Below are positions 1-9,758 of a stretch of 64,000 bases of DNA, piece by piece. The DNA lies in the NCBI RefSeq assembly GCF_910594005.1, contig NC_057847.1:26449001-26513000 (forward strand), in the 5' to 3' direction. Under the pieces are notes generated by a model. The model did no database searches. It saw only the letters and a program-made list of their open reading frames with translations, and was not told the DNA's origin. Position 1 is the first letter of the stretch. Each line of letters starts with the position of its first letter. The position numbers and the translations under genes were made by a program. This DNA is from Cervus elaphus. Its lineage: Eukaryota > Chordata > Mammalia > Artiodactyla > Cervidae.

Positions 1-1055
1 TTGTATTATTTCAACATAATCACACTATCGCTGAATGATTTATGTTTATAGTATGCCATTTATATTTGAAAATGTGCATATAGATATTGCAATAATTCTA
101 ACAACTGCATTTTACTCTATTTTCAGTGGCAGGAAAATGTAATATTCCACCACATTGAGTTACAAAAGCTACATAGTGTAAGCTTACTGGAACATTTATT
201 CTGTGCCTAATCTGTGCACTGACAAAATTTTTCATTGTTATTGGGAAATTAAGACTATAACAAGCCTTACATTGGTATATATGTAACAATCTTACATTTC
301 CAGTGGTTAAAGCTGACATAATAAATAATTCATTTTTTCTGTCTTTGTTAGAGTAATGATTAAAAATGAATCAGGCAATTTACTTTAGTATTTGAGTTCT
401 GCTAATTGCATAGAACTGTATCTTTCAATGGAGATATAATCTATGTTTTTATATCTCTTTTCAGAGACAGACTTTCATAGTAGAGGCCACCCAAGTTAAA
501 AATGTTGGAGTTGTTCTGGTTATCATTTACTTATTTACTTTCTCCACACTCTAATAATTCTAAGAAGACTTAAAAATTAATATATGTATTAATTTGGACT
601 CTTTTAACTGCAAGTGTCAGAATCTACGGACTTACACAACTTGAAAACTAGAATGGAACAACTGGGTCTAGGAATCCAAGCAAAGCTGTTAGATTGTCAG
701 TCGTCTTCTCACTCCATCTGCCACAAAGAGTTCCCAGGTGCTGTAGTTGGTGGCCAACATCTGACCGCTCAGGGCCTCCATTCCTCCCACTTCAAATTAA
801 AACCTTGACTGGCTGTGTTTGTGTGCTATTCCTATCAGCCTGGAGCCAATCCCTGTGGTCATTAGAAGGAGGCTGGAACAATCTATAAAGTGAGGAAGTG
901 TGGCTCCTGCTCAAAGAACTATAACATACCCACTCCAGTGATGCTCAGACCACTTCTATCTTTCTATGCCTGTTCCCACTGCTTTGAGGCCTGGCTAGCC
1001 TAGTTCTGTTGCTCTTACCTCCAGCATAATACAACCCATCAGCAGATTCATCCCT
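1..1055. other. Unassigned AT-rich DNA
   Basis: No exon, young repeat or RNA gene is visible. The first 600 bases are AT-rich with stops in all frames. The part at about 600-960 has the look of a heavily decayed dispersed repeat, but I cannot name a family. Confidence 0.5.
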
Positions 1056-1386
1056 TTCAGTTCAGTTCAGTCGCTCAGTCGTGTCCGACTCTAGGCAACC
1101 CATGGACTGCAGCGTGCCGGGCCTCCCTGTTCATCATCAAATCTGGAGTTTACTCAAACTCATGTCCATTGAGTCGGTGATGCCATCCAACCTCATTCTC
1201 TGTCATCTCCTTCTCCTCCCGCCTTCAACCTTTCCCTGCATCAGGGTCTTCTCAAATGAATCAGTTCTTCACATCAGGTAGCCATAGTACTGGACTTTCA
1301 GCTTCAGCATCAGTCCTTCCAATGAATATTCAGGACTGATTTCCTTTAGGATGGACTGGTTGGATCTCCTTGCTGTCCAAGGGATC

Positions 1387-1665
1387 TCAAGAGTCTTCTC
1401 CAACAAAAGCATCAATTCTTTGGTGCTCAGCTTTCTTTATAGTCCAACTCTCATATCCATACAGGACTACTGGAGAAACCATACCTTTGACTAGATGGAA
1501 CTTTGTTGACAAAGTAATGTCTCTGCTTTTTAATATGCTATCTAGGTTGGTCATAACCTTTCTTCCAAGGAGCAAGCATCTTTTAATTTCATGGCTGCAA
1601 TCACCATCTGCAGTGATTTTGGAGCCCCCAAAAATAAAGTCTGTCAGTTTCCACTGCTTCCCCAT
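1387..1665 (-). pseudogene. BovB C-terminal region remnant
   Basis: A 92-codon fragment contains SRDITLSTKFHLVKGMV and the WTIKKAEHQRIDAF block found downstream of the RT thumb in BovB polyproteins. A frameshift separates it from the palm segment. Downstream, to 1056, lies the BovB 3' end, which is also the source of the Bov-A SINE body. Confidence 0.85.
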
Positions 1666-1885
1666 CTATTTGCCATGAAGTGATGGGACCAGATGCCATG
1701 ATCTTAGTTTTCTGAATGCTGAGTTTTAAACCAACTTTTTCACTTTCCTCTTTCACTTTCATCAAGAGGCTCTTTAGTTCACTTTCTGCCACAATGGTGG
1801 TGTACTCTGCATATCTGAGGTTATTGATATTTCTCCCAGCAATCTTGATTCCATCTTTTGCTTCATCCAGCCTGGCATTTCTCAT
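1601..1885 (-). pseudogene. BovB reverse transcriptase palm segment with altered catalytic box
   Basis: This 94-codon stretch carries GIKIAGRNINNLRYAEY, where an active RT would have YADD, followed by ELKSLLMKVKEESEKVGLKL and KTKIMASGPITSWQIDGE. The YAEY codons lie at 1802-1813. Both catalytic aspartates of the box are gone (Asp to Glu, Asp to Tyr). The second BovB in this window has the same change. The following fragment at 1387-1665 continues the element (YGYESWTIKKAEHQRIDAF) in another frame. Confidence 0.88.
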
Positions 1886-2020
1886 GATGTACTATGCATA
1901 TAAGTTAAATAAGCAGGGTGACAATATACAGCCTTGACGTACTCCTTTCCCAGTCTGTTGTCCCATGTCCAGTTCTAACCTTTGCTTCCTGACCTGCATA
2001 CAGATTTCTCAGGAGACAGG

Positions 2021-2560
2021 TCAGGTGGTCTGGTATTCCCATCTCTTTAAGAATTTTCCACATTTTTTTGTAATCCATTCAGTCAAAGATTTGGCATAGT
2101 CAATAAAGCAGAAGTAGATGTTTTTCTGAAACTCTCTCACTTTTTCAATGTTCCATCGGATGTTGGCAATTTGATCTCTGGTTCCTCTGCTTTTTCTAAA
2201 TCTGGCTTGAACATCTGGAAGTTCACAGTTCACATATTGTTGAATCCTGGCTTGCAGAATTTTGAGCATTACTTTACTAGCTTGTGAGATGAGTGCAATT
2301 GTGTGGTCGTTTGAACATTCTTTGGCATTGCCTTCCTTTGGATTTGGAATGAAAACTGACCTTTTCCAGTCCTGTGGCCACTGCCGAGTTCTCCAAATTT
2401 GCTGGCATATTGTGTGCAGCACTTTCACAGCATCATCTTTTAGGATTTGAAATAGCTCAACTGGAATTCCATCACCTCCACTAGCTTTGTTCATAGTGAC
2501 GCTTCCTAAGGCCCACTTGACTTTGCATTCCAGGATGTCTGGCTCTAGGCGAGTGATCAC
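2021..2560 (-). pseudogene. BovB reverse transcriptase, N-terminal and fingers part (remnant)
   Basis: A 179-codon open stretch shows the early RT blocks: NKASGGDGIPVELFQILKDD, then TRQWPQDWKRSVFIPNPKEGN, a degraded block where 'NYRTIALIS' is expected (here NDHTIALISQASKVMLKIL), and the QARFRKSRGTRDQIANIRW block. RT fingers and palm residues are recognisable, but the frame is lost around YAKSLTEW, before the catalytic palm box. The family is certain; function is lost. Confidence 0.9.
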
Positions 2561-2605
2561 ACCATTGTGATTATCTGGGTCATGAAGATCTTTTTTGTAT
2601 AGTTC

Positions 2606-3130
2606 TTATTGTGCAGTGTATTGTTGCCACCTCTTCTTAGTATCTTCTGCTTCTGTTAGGTCCATACCATTTCTGTCCTTTATTGAGCCCATCTTTGCAT
2701 GAAATCTTCCCTTGGTATCTCTAATTTTCTTGAAGAGATCTCTAGTCTTTCCCATTCTATTGTTTTCCTCTATTTCTTTGCATTGATCACTGAGGAAGGC
2801 TTTCTTATTTCTCCTTGCTATTCTTTGGAACTCTGCATTCAAATAGGTATATTTTTCCTTTTCTCCTTTGCCTTTCACTTCTCTTCTTTTCTCAGCTATT
2901 CATAAGGCCTCCTCAGACAACTATTTTGCTTTTTTGCATTTCTTTTTCTTGGGGATGGTCTTGATCCCTGCCTTCTGTACAATGTCATGAACCTCCAACC
3001 ATAGTTCTTCAGGCACTCTGTCTATCAGATCTAATGCCTTAAATCTATTTGTCACTGCCACTGTATAATTATAAGGGATTTGATTTATGTCATACCTGAA
3101 TTGTCTAGTGGTTTTCCCTACTTTCTTCAA
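2606..3130 (-). pseudogene. BovB linker region between endonuclease and RT (broken)
   Basis: Two open fragments lie in different frames: 2921-3130 (ending in a KKKKCKKAK-like basic run) and 2606-2878 (YTYLNAEFQRIARRNKKAFLSDQCKEIEENNRMGKTRDLFKKIRDTKG region, seen as FQRIARRNKKAFLSDQCKEI and MGKTRDLFKKIRDTKGRFHA). They match the basic, lysine-rich linker that joins endonuclease to RT in BovB. Frameshifts separate them from each other and from the RT part. Confidence 0.85.
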
Positions 3131-3277
3131 TTTAGGTCTGAATTTGGCAATAAGGAGTTCATGATCTGAGCCACAGTCAACTCCTGGTCTTGTTTTTGCT
3201 GCCTGTATAGAGCTTCTCCATCTTTAGCTGTAAAGCCTATAATTGATTGGATTTTGATATTGACCACCTGGTGATGT

Positions 3278-3742
3278 TCATGTGTAAAGTCTTCTCTTGT
3301 GTTGTTGGAAGAGGGTGTTTGCTATGACCAGTGTATTCTCTTGGCAAAACTCTATTAGCCTTTGCCCTGCTTCATTCTGTACTGCAAGGCCAAATTTGCC
3401 TGTTATTTCAGGTATTTCTTGACTTCCTACTTTGGCATTCCAGTCTCCTATCATGAAGAGGACATCTTTTGGGGGTGTTAGTTCTAGAAGGCCTTGTATG
3501 TCTTCATAGAACCATTCAACTTCAGCTTCTTCTGCATTACTAGTCAGAGCATAGACTTGGATTACTGTGATATTGAACGGTTTGCCTTGGAAATGAGCAG
3601 AGATCACTCTGTCATTTTTGAGATTATATCCAAGTACTGCATTTCGGACTCTTTTGTTGACTATGACGGCTACTCCATTTCTTCTAAGGGATTCTTGCCC
3701 ACAGTAGTAGATACAATGGTCATCTGAATTAAATTCACCCAT
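3278..3742 (-). pseudogene. BovB endonuclease domain remnant (APE-like)
   Basis: An open stretch of about 155 codons encodes the C-terminal half of the apurinic-endonuclease-like domain that nicks target DNA in RTE LINEs. Visible motifs are SLRRNGVAVIVNKRVRNAVLGY, broken here as SLRRNGVAV and IVNKRVRNAV, then VIQVYAL, the catalytic-type block MIGDWNAKVGSQ (Asp and Asn of the GDxN signature) and a TLFQQHKRR end. The N-terminal endonuclease residues are missing because the element stops at 3741. The six residues upstream of MGEFNSDD come from the chimeric junction, not from BovB. It cannot make an active enzyme by itself. Confidence 0.9.
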
Positions 3743-3754
3743 GATCTTAGTTTT

Positions 3755-3890
3755 ATACATGTTTCAATGCTATTCTGTCAAATCGTCCCACCCTTGCCTT
3801 CTCCCACAGGGTCCAAAAGTCTATTCTTTACATCTATGTCTCTTTTGCTGTTTTGCATATAGGATTTTCATTACCATCCTTTTTAGTATG
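3755..3890 (-). mobile_element. L1 internal fragment fused to the 5' end of the BovB
   Basis: From 'atacatgtttcaatgc' the sequence matches the end of ORF2 and the 3' UTR of artiodactyl L1, in the same orientation as the BovB. It can be compared directly with 5111-5235 in this window ('ccttctcccacag', 'aaaagtct', 'gttttgcatata', 'attaccatc'). The true L1 3' end and poly(A) are absent: the L1 piece runs straight into a 12-base patch and then BovB. Beyond about 3890 the match fades into AT-rich sequence. Confidence 0.8.
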
Positions 3891-4739
3891 TGTATTAGTT
3901 TTATTACTTTTATAACACGTAAAATACTAAAATAATATAATATATAAAGTATTACATTTATAATGCATAAAATACTTTTTTTTAATACAAAATAGTCCAT
4001 GAACATGGCAGGAAAGGCACACAGTATCAAGTCCTAAGGGTCATACGGACTCTGAAAAGAGCCAGCTCACACCAGAGTCCACTATGGATTCAGTCAGAAT
4101 ATGAATGGATTCATGGGGGCCTCAAACTCAGTGCCCCTGGAAGTGCTCTGGCAGGCTCTCTGTGGAAACAAGATCTGGACTGTACAGACAGCTCCAGCCC
4201 GGGGCAAGCCCAAGATAGAGAACTAAATAGACTTTGGATTGGGAGGAGGGTAGCTCACACAATTTTACCATAATTTCCTTTCAAAATGTGAAACAATAAA
4301 AGGTCAGGAAGGACATTTAACAAATGAAAGAGAATACATTGTTAACAATTCTTCATTTAAGTTAGCAAACTTTGCTAAGGGATGCTTTGATGGATTTAAG
4401 TGCTCCTTTGGAACATTTTCTTCTGCTATAATAATCCACTCCATTGTGTTATAAAGTAATTATAATCACCACTCAGTGTCCCAAGTCAGAGCAGAAGAAA
4501 AGAAGTATTAAGAGCAAGAAGTATCTGGAAATATCTCACATGCTGGCTTTCTGCTTTTTAAGAACTAAAAAGCAACATCTCTTTATACTGTGATCACTGG
4601 GGCAAAGGTTTACAATACTTGTAATATGATTGTACTAGAAATTTATCCTGTTAGAGGTGGTACAAGTGATGTCAGGCTGAGAAGCAAAGGGGTCAGGGAG
4701 GACACATTTGGAGAAAAGAAGTGTCTGTCTGCTCAAGAG
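3891..4739. other. Unassigned DNA
   Basis: AT-rich at 3900-3990 (possibly continuing the decayed L1 junction), then moderately complex sequence without a repeat family, long frame or splice-like pattern I can support. Confidence 0.4.
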
Positions 4740-4867
4740 AGGTTTCCCAGGTGGCACTAGTGGTAAAGAACCTGCCTGCCAATGCAGGAGATGTAAGAGA
4801 CAAGGTTTGATCCTTGGGTCAGGAAGATCCCCTGGAGAAGGAATTAGCAACCCACTCCAGTATTCTT

Positions 4868-5760
4868 TTTTTTTTTTTTTTTTAATTATTATTATTTTTT
4901 TTATCAGTTGGAGGCTAATTACTTCAGAACATTTCAGTGGGTTTTGTCATACATTGACATGAATCAGCCGTGGAGTTACATGTATTCCCCATCCTGATCC
5001 CCCCTCCCACCTCCCTCTCCACCCGATTCCTCTGGGTCTTCCCAGTGCACCAGGCCCGAGCACTTGTCTCATGCATCCCACCTGGGCTGGTGATCTGTTT
5101 CACTATAGATAATATACATGCTGTTCTTTCGAAACATCCCACCCTCACCTTCTCCCACAGAGTTCAAAAGTCTGTTCTGTACTTCTGTGTCTCTTTTTCT
5201 GTTTTGCATATAGGGTTATCATTACCATCTTTCTAAATTCCATATATATATGTGTTAGTATGCTGTAATGTTCTTTATCTTTCTGGCTTACTTCACTCTG
5301 TATAATGGGCTCCAGTTTCATCCATCTCATTAGAACTGATTCAAATGAATTCTTTTTAACGGCTGAGTAATATTCCATGGTGTATATGTACCACAGCTTC
5401 CTTATCCATTCGTCTGCTGATGGGCATCTAGGTTGCTTCCATGTCCTGGCTATAATAAACAGTGCTGCGATGAACATTGGGATGCACGTGTCTCTTTCAG
5501 ATCTGGTTTCCTTGGTATGTATGCCCAGGAGTGGGATTGCTGGGTCATATGGCAGTTCTGTTTCCAGTTTTTTAAGAAATCTCCACACTGTTTTCCATAG
5601 CGGCTGTACTAGTTTGCATTCCCACCAACAGTGTAAGAGGGTTCCCTTTTCTCCACACCCTCTCCAGCATTTATTGCTTGTAGACTTTTGGATAGCAGCC
5701 ATCCTGACTAGCGTGTAATGGTACCTCATTGTGGTTTTGATTTGCATTTCTCTGATAATG
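4868..5760 (-). mobile_element. Young 5'-truncated L1 inserted into a SINE
   Basis: Reverse-orientation L1. The poly(A) tail appears as a T run at 4868-4883, followed leftward-to-rightward by the 3' UTR and the C-terminal part of ORF2. The target-site duplication is 16 bp, 'ccactccagtattctt', at 4852-4867 and 5761-5776, identical in both copies. Length is about 0.89 kb against about 6 kb for a full L1, so only the 3' end was inserted. The perfect duplication and good ORF conservation point to a recent insertion. Confidence 0.95.
5145..5760 (-). pseudogene. L1 ORF2 C-terminal domain remnant
   Basis: The remnant encodes the end of the L1 endonuclease/RT protein. The cysteine-rich motif is intact (KCWRGCGEKGTLLHCWW), followed by KLVQPLWKTVWRFLKKLE, PAIPLLGIH, MFIAALFIIARTWKQPRCP and LWYIYTMEYYSA. 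Endonuclease and RT domains are missing. At the end, an expansion of a TA repeat relative to the other copies shifts the frame past the normal stop (LTHIYGI-stop elsewhere), adding about 26 codons of 3' UTR. The open frame also runs upstream into SINE sequence by chance; that part is not L1 protein. Confidence 0.9.
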
Positions 5761-5874
5761 CCACTCCAGTATTCTTGCCTGGAGAATCCCACTGACAGAG
5801 GAGCCTGGCGAGCTACAGTCCGTGGGGTTGCAAAGAGTCGTTCATGACTGAAGTGACTTAGCACAGCACAGCAC

Positions 5875-6419
5875 CCAGAAAAGAGACACAAACCTGAGCC
5901 CTCCATTGAAAGTTCAAGTTCTTCTCTTGGGCAACACTGGGGAGTGACCTGTCACCCTCACTCTTACTATGTTCCTGCCTTTGGGGGAGAGCAGGTGAAA
6001 CAGCAAAAGCTATAGCCAGGCCAATGGCTTTCACAGGCACGTTGCATAGAAGGATAAGTGACTGTGGTTCAATAAAGTCAGACAGCAAATTCTTGGCCAA
6101 GTCCACACTCTAGTATATGCACAAAGTTCCAGGAAATGTTGGAGAAAAACACAGAAGCATGTGCCCTCCAAGAGTCTGCATTCATTTAGTAAAATAGGCA
6201 ACATACCTGTGGTTAAGGAAGAATTGTATGTACTTTACAGGCTGAAATTGCCATTCCTATATTATAGTTTCCATAGGGAGTATTTAGTCTAGGTGCTTTT
6301 CCTTGCATAAATTTTCTGCAAGAGTATTTGCCCCATGTTACGGTATTTCATAAAACTAATAATTGGGGGGAATTCATGAAAGATGACATGGAAAATGCAG
6401 CAGAACAGCAATCCACTGT
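5875..6419. other. Unassigned DNA
   Basis: I see no named repeat or coding signal. Short frames here have no recognisable similarity. Confidence 0.4.
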
Positions 6420-6500
6420 AAGACAGAACTGGTAAAACTAACAAAACGTTGTAAATCAACTACACTTCAGTTTAAAAAACACACACAAAAAAACTGGAAA
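6420..6500 (+). repeat. Possible L1 3'-end scrap
   Basis: 'gtaaatcaactacacttcag' followed by an A-rich tail resembles the 3' end of mammalian L1s. It is too short to classify. Confidence 0.4.
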
Positions 6501-8183
6501 TGGTGCTCTCAGGAGCTAACCCAGGCATGTCTGGAAGAGACAAGTAAATTACATGGAAAGGTGGCCTACATTCCCATATTACTTACCTTGATGCCCCAAA
6601 GCATCATCCTCAACTCACATCCCTGTGCTCTTGGGAGTCCTTTTGGCTAAATGAAAGAAGAGGAGAGAACTCAGGCCAGATTCCTGATGGGTTGACTTTA
6701 TACGTTTGTGCGGCTCAGAGCGGACTTCTGCTGCATGGCAGCCTCACTCAGAGAGGCAGGGGAGAAGAGATGCCCTCCCAGCATCCAGAGCTTTGAGCCG
6801 GATACATGGCTCATCACTTCCTGTGGGAGAAGGTTAGAAACGGACTTCTGGCCAGTGGCCTGCAATGAATAAGAGCACAGAATCAAAGACAGGGATTGCT
6901 GGGGAGGGATATGTGGACGTGTTTATTGGCTCTCTGTGTTCACCCAAAAGCACCTATCACAGAGACCACCTATCAACAACCAAGTGGACAGTGTGATTCT
7001 CCCATCAACATCAACCAGCTCTGCTCTCAGCCACTCTGGTGCCAGGGGGCACTCAGGGCTCCAGGAACCTTGGAGCTGTGACTACCACTGGGTTACTTTG
7101 GGCTTCTCAGGTCAGCCAAGCAGCAGGCAAAGAAAGGAACTACTGTATCTGAGGGGCATTCAGTCCTGACCAACACACTAGCCGCATCTCATCCTGCTCA
7201 GTCCTCAGCCACTGGCCAGACCTGAGCTGAGGGAAGGGAGGCTTTTTACACCAGATTTGATTGAAAGGTACAAGTAGGGATAGACTAACTTATCCCAGAA
7301 ATTTATGTCTAAATTATAATTACAAACTGGGGGATATGCCTGAGATGACATGAAGGCTGGGAAAGAGTAAAGGCTGTGGTTAGAGAAAAATAAATCCATT
7401 TTCTGTTTGTATGTCATCTAAGTAGAGCCTTTTCAATAAACCAGTTATAAGCACACTCTTCAGCAACATGGAGGAAAATCCCAGAAGAAACAGCTACAAC
7501 ACAGGAAAGAGGTTGCCTCAAGAAACATGATTTGGAGTGGGAGAAGAATTTTTTTTATTACCAGTTTTGCTCATATGATTTTTAAAACTGTGTGCATACA
7601 AGCCTCTGATAAAAATAAAAATATAGTTAAATAAAGTAAATATTGTTGTGTGGAAAGGCACAGTGGAGAGAAAGTTTGAGGTGGAAAGCTTAGAGACACA
7701 GACCGGCCCTGTACTTAAAATTAAAGGACATAATTTTGAACTAAAACTCTTGGACTCTTCTAATCCAGGTTAGTCTGGAATGTATGGGTAGGGGATCCAT
7801 GGATGAGGTTCAAGGGATCCATAAATATCTTTGACGATTTTCTATCCAGAATGTACACGTGTACATTTTAGGGGAGGGAGATATTTAGCTTTCACTGGGC
7901 TTTTAAAATCAAAAAAAGAATAAGAACTACTGATCTGATGTCATTTACACAAAATAACAATGAAAGAATCTATACATTTGCAAAAAAGAAGGTGCATATT
8001 TGGTGAAAGTGAGTGGAATCAATACAATACAATACAACGCACCAAATTGCACCATAGTGTTTATAGTAGTTCCATTCAAGGGATTGGTGGGGTTGGGTGG
8101 GAGTCAATGAGGGCTTTTACTGTATCCATACTGGGTGGATTTTTAATTGAGAGGAATATATTAGGCATACTTTTATGTTAAAT
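6501..8183. other. Unassigned DNA
   Basis: No recognisable repeat or gene. A short (caata)n tract lies at about 8021-8036. Frames of 60-77 codons at 6896-7169 overlap on the same strand and lack features of a real gene. Confidence 0.4.
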
Positions 8184-8293
8184 CTATGGCTGATTCATGT
8201 CAATGTATGACAAAACCCACTGAAATGTTGTGAAGTAGTTAGCCTCCAACTAATAAAAAATAAATAAATAAATAAAATAAAATAAAAACTTTT
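8184..8293 (+). mobile_element. Short L1 3'-end insertion
   Basis: 'atggctgattcatgtcaatg' and 'tatgacaaaacccac' match the last bases of the young L1 at 40501-40540, followed by an (aaat)n-type tail at about 8256-8288. Only about 70 bp of 3' UTR plus tail was inserted. Flanking 'acttttat'/'acttttaa' is suggestive but too weak to call as a duplication. Confidence 0.75.
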
Positions 8294-8375
8294 AAACAAT
8301 TTATTTAATTGGTTTTTCTCATTTTACAGTTGAGAAAATGAGCTCCAGGGATGTGGCCTAATTGTCCAAGTCATA

Positions 8376-8378
<3 letters not shown>

Positions 8379-8417
<39 letters not shown>

Positions 8418-8429
8418 CACACACACACG
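8379..8429. repeat. (CA)n microsatellite
   Basis: About 25 CA units with two G interruptions ('gcacac', then 'cgc' at the end). A 62-codon frame through it is an artefact of the repeat. Length is probably polymorphic. Confidence 0.97.
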
Positions 8430-8865
8430 CAGAGGTGCCGCAGGAAGCAAATCTCCCGTGTCCCACCCTCACACTCCTCCCAGTGCCCTGGTGGCTTCCT
8501 GAGCCGGCTTCAAGAGATCTCTACTGCCCATTGGGTTGACCCGCCCCCAGCCATGCACACTGTAGACTAAGTCATATTATATTTGTACATGCAAGTACAG
8601 TTATACAAACCAAACAGTTGTATCAATATCAATATTATAACAATGCTCTCAGTATTCCTTATATATGGTGAGAAGAAAGTAGAAAAGAAATTGATTTACG
8701 CAAGATTTCCATGTACAGAGGCATCCAGAGTTTTTGATTTGTGAGCACTTCTGGCTCTACTGATCACAGCACCTGATCAGTATGAGGAGCAGTTCTAAGG
8801 TGGACCTGGTGAGGGTCAGAAACTACTTGTGGGCAGTCACCCTGAGTTATGAAGGTCAGGGACTC

Positions 8866-9045
8866 AAGTTGGACTGCCAGGTTTGAATCCTTTTTGTCAT
8901 TTACCTGCTCCATGACTTGTGCCAATTTGCTCAACCTCCCCAAATCTCCATTTTCTCTTCTTTAAAATGGGAATAACTTTTGTTATTATATGTGTAAAAT
9001 CACTTAGCACCATGTCTGGTATAATTCAGCAGTAGCTGTTACAGG
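8866..9045 (+). repeat. MIR SINE
   Basis: It follows the MIR order: 'actgccaggtttgaatcc', 'catgacttgtgcca', 'ctcaacctcc', a 'tttctc..taaaatggga' block and 'agcaccatgtctggtat'. An ancient mammalian SINE, diverged. Confidence 0.7.
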
Positions 9046-9606
9046 ATGATTCTCAAAAATGGGTCTCCTTTTGAGATGTGAAACAGCTTAGATAAATACA
9101 GGAGTGTCAGGAAAACCTACTCAGATCAGGTGTTAGGCTATGTCTTCCCAACTGAGGGCAAGACATTAAAGAGGGACATTTCAGGGAGAAGTCTTTCACT
9201 GCTCTCTTTTCCCCATTGTTCCTCTTGTGGACAGATTTCTTGTCCTTCACTGACTATTATTTCACGGGGTGCAAGCAGGTGAAACAGGTGCTGAGAGTAG
9301 ATATGGAAGACGAAAACTGTAACATCTCTTCCAATCATCAGCAACAATTCAGATTTATTGAAGATCACATTCCAAAATATTCTTCCAACACCATCAGCCT
9401 CTTCTTGGCAATAACATGGCATAGGGGTACTCCCTAGTGCAGGAAGAACTTCTACTTCAGGGAGCCTGAGACAGCAGGTATGCCTGTAAAAATGGAGATT
9501 CTGGGTCATATCCCTTGAATATTTGATTTAGTAATCCTACATGGCTTTTCTAGCTGAATTTCCCAGTGCACCTTTTGGCCATCTGCTTTAGAATCAGCTA
9601 TGAGTT
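9046..9606. other. Unassigned DNA
   Basis: Contains overlapping opposite-strand frames of 123 codons (9138-9509, minus) and 73 codons (plus). Neither shows a domain, and no repeat is recognised. Confidence 0.4.
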
Positions 9607-9619
9607 TTTGAAGAGTGTA

Positions 9620-9745
9620 CTGGACTTAGTCGCTAAGTCTTTGCAACCCCATGGGCTGTAGCTCACCAGGCTTCTCTGCCCAAGGTATTGAACCCAGTTC
9701 TCCCAATTTACAGGTGGATTCTTTACCATCTGAGCTACCAGGGAC
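9620..9745 (-). mobile_element. Bov-tA SINE with internal deletion
   Basis: Reverse SINE: Bov-A body 'agtctttgcaaccccatggg' and tRNA-like head seen as 'tttaccatctgagctaccag'. The middle ('ccactccagtattct' region) is missing. The perfect 13-bp target-site duplication is 'tttgaagagtgta' at 9607-9619 and 9746-9758, so the deletion happened before or during insertion, or later inside the element. Confidence 0.92.
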
Positions 9746-9758
9746 TTTGAAGAGTGTA

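Larger units (their letters stand above)
1056..3741 (-). mobile_element. BovB (RTE-clade) LINE, 5'-truncated, long copy
   Basis: BovB retrotransposon in reverse orientation. Its 3' end is at 1056, where the plus strand shows the short 'ttcag' repeats typical of BovB tails, which lack poly(A). Reading leftward from 3741, fragments of the single BovB polyprotein appear in order: endonuclease (3278-3742), linker (2921-3130, 2606-2878), reverse transcriptase (2021-2560, 1601-1885) and C-terminal part (1387-1665). The frame is broken by several frameshifts and stops. The copy ends abruptly at 'aaattcaccc' (3740), inside the endonuclease region, so it is 5'-truncated. No convincing target-site duplication was found. 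BovB is known in ruminants as a horizontally acquired LINE. This copy is dead: the RT catalytic box reads YAEY. Confidence 0.95.
4740..5874 (+). mobile_element. Bov-tA type SINE, split by an L1 insertion
   Basis: The left part (4740-4867) has a tRNA-like head ('ggtaaagaacctgcctgcc', box-B-like 'ggtttgatcc') and runs to 'ccactccagtattctt'. The right part (5761-5874) resumes with the same 16 bases, then the Bov-A body 'gcctggagaatccc', 'ctacagtccgtggggttgc' and a (cagca)n-like tail. Removing the L1 and one duplicate restores one collinear SINE of about 225 bp. The SINE therefore predates the L1. Confidence 0.92.

Noticed and set aside
1041..4110. Target-site duplication 'gattcat' around the BovB-L1 chimera (about 1046 and 4108)
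   Set aside because: Only seven bases, not adjacent to the element ends, and expected by chance.
5145..5906. 253-codon minus frame as a single protein
   Set aside because: Its first 50 or so codons are SINE sequence and the rest L1. The join is an accident of the nested insertion.
8351..8539. 62-codon frame with His-Thr repeats
   Set aside because: Translation of the (CA)n microsatellite.
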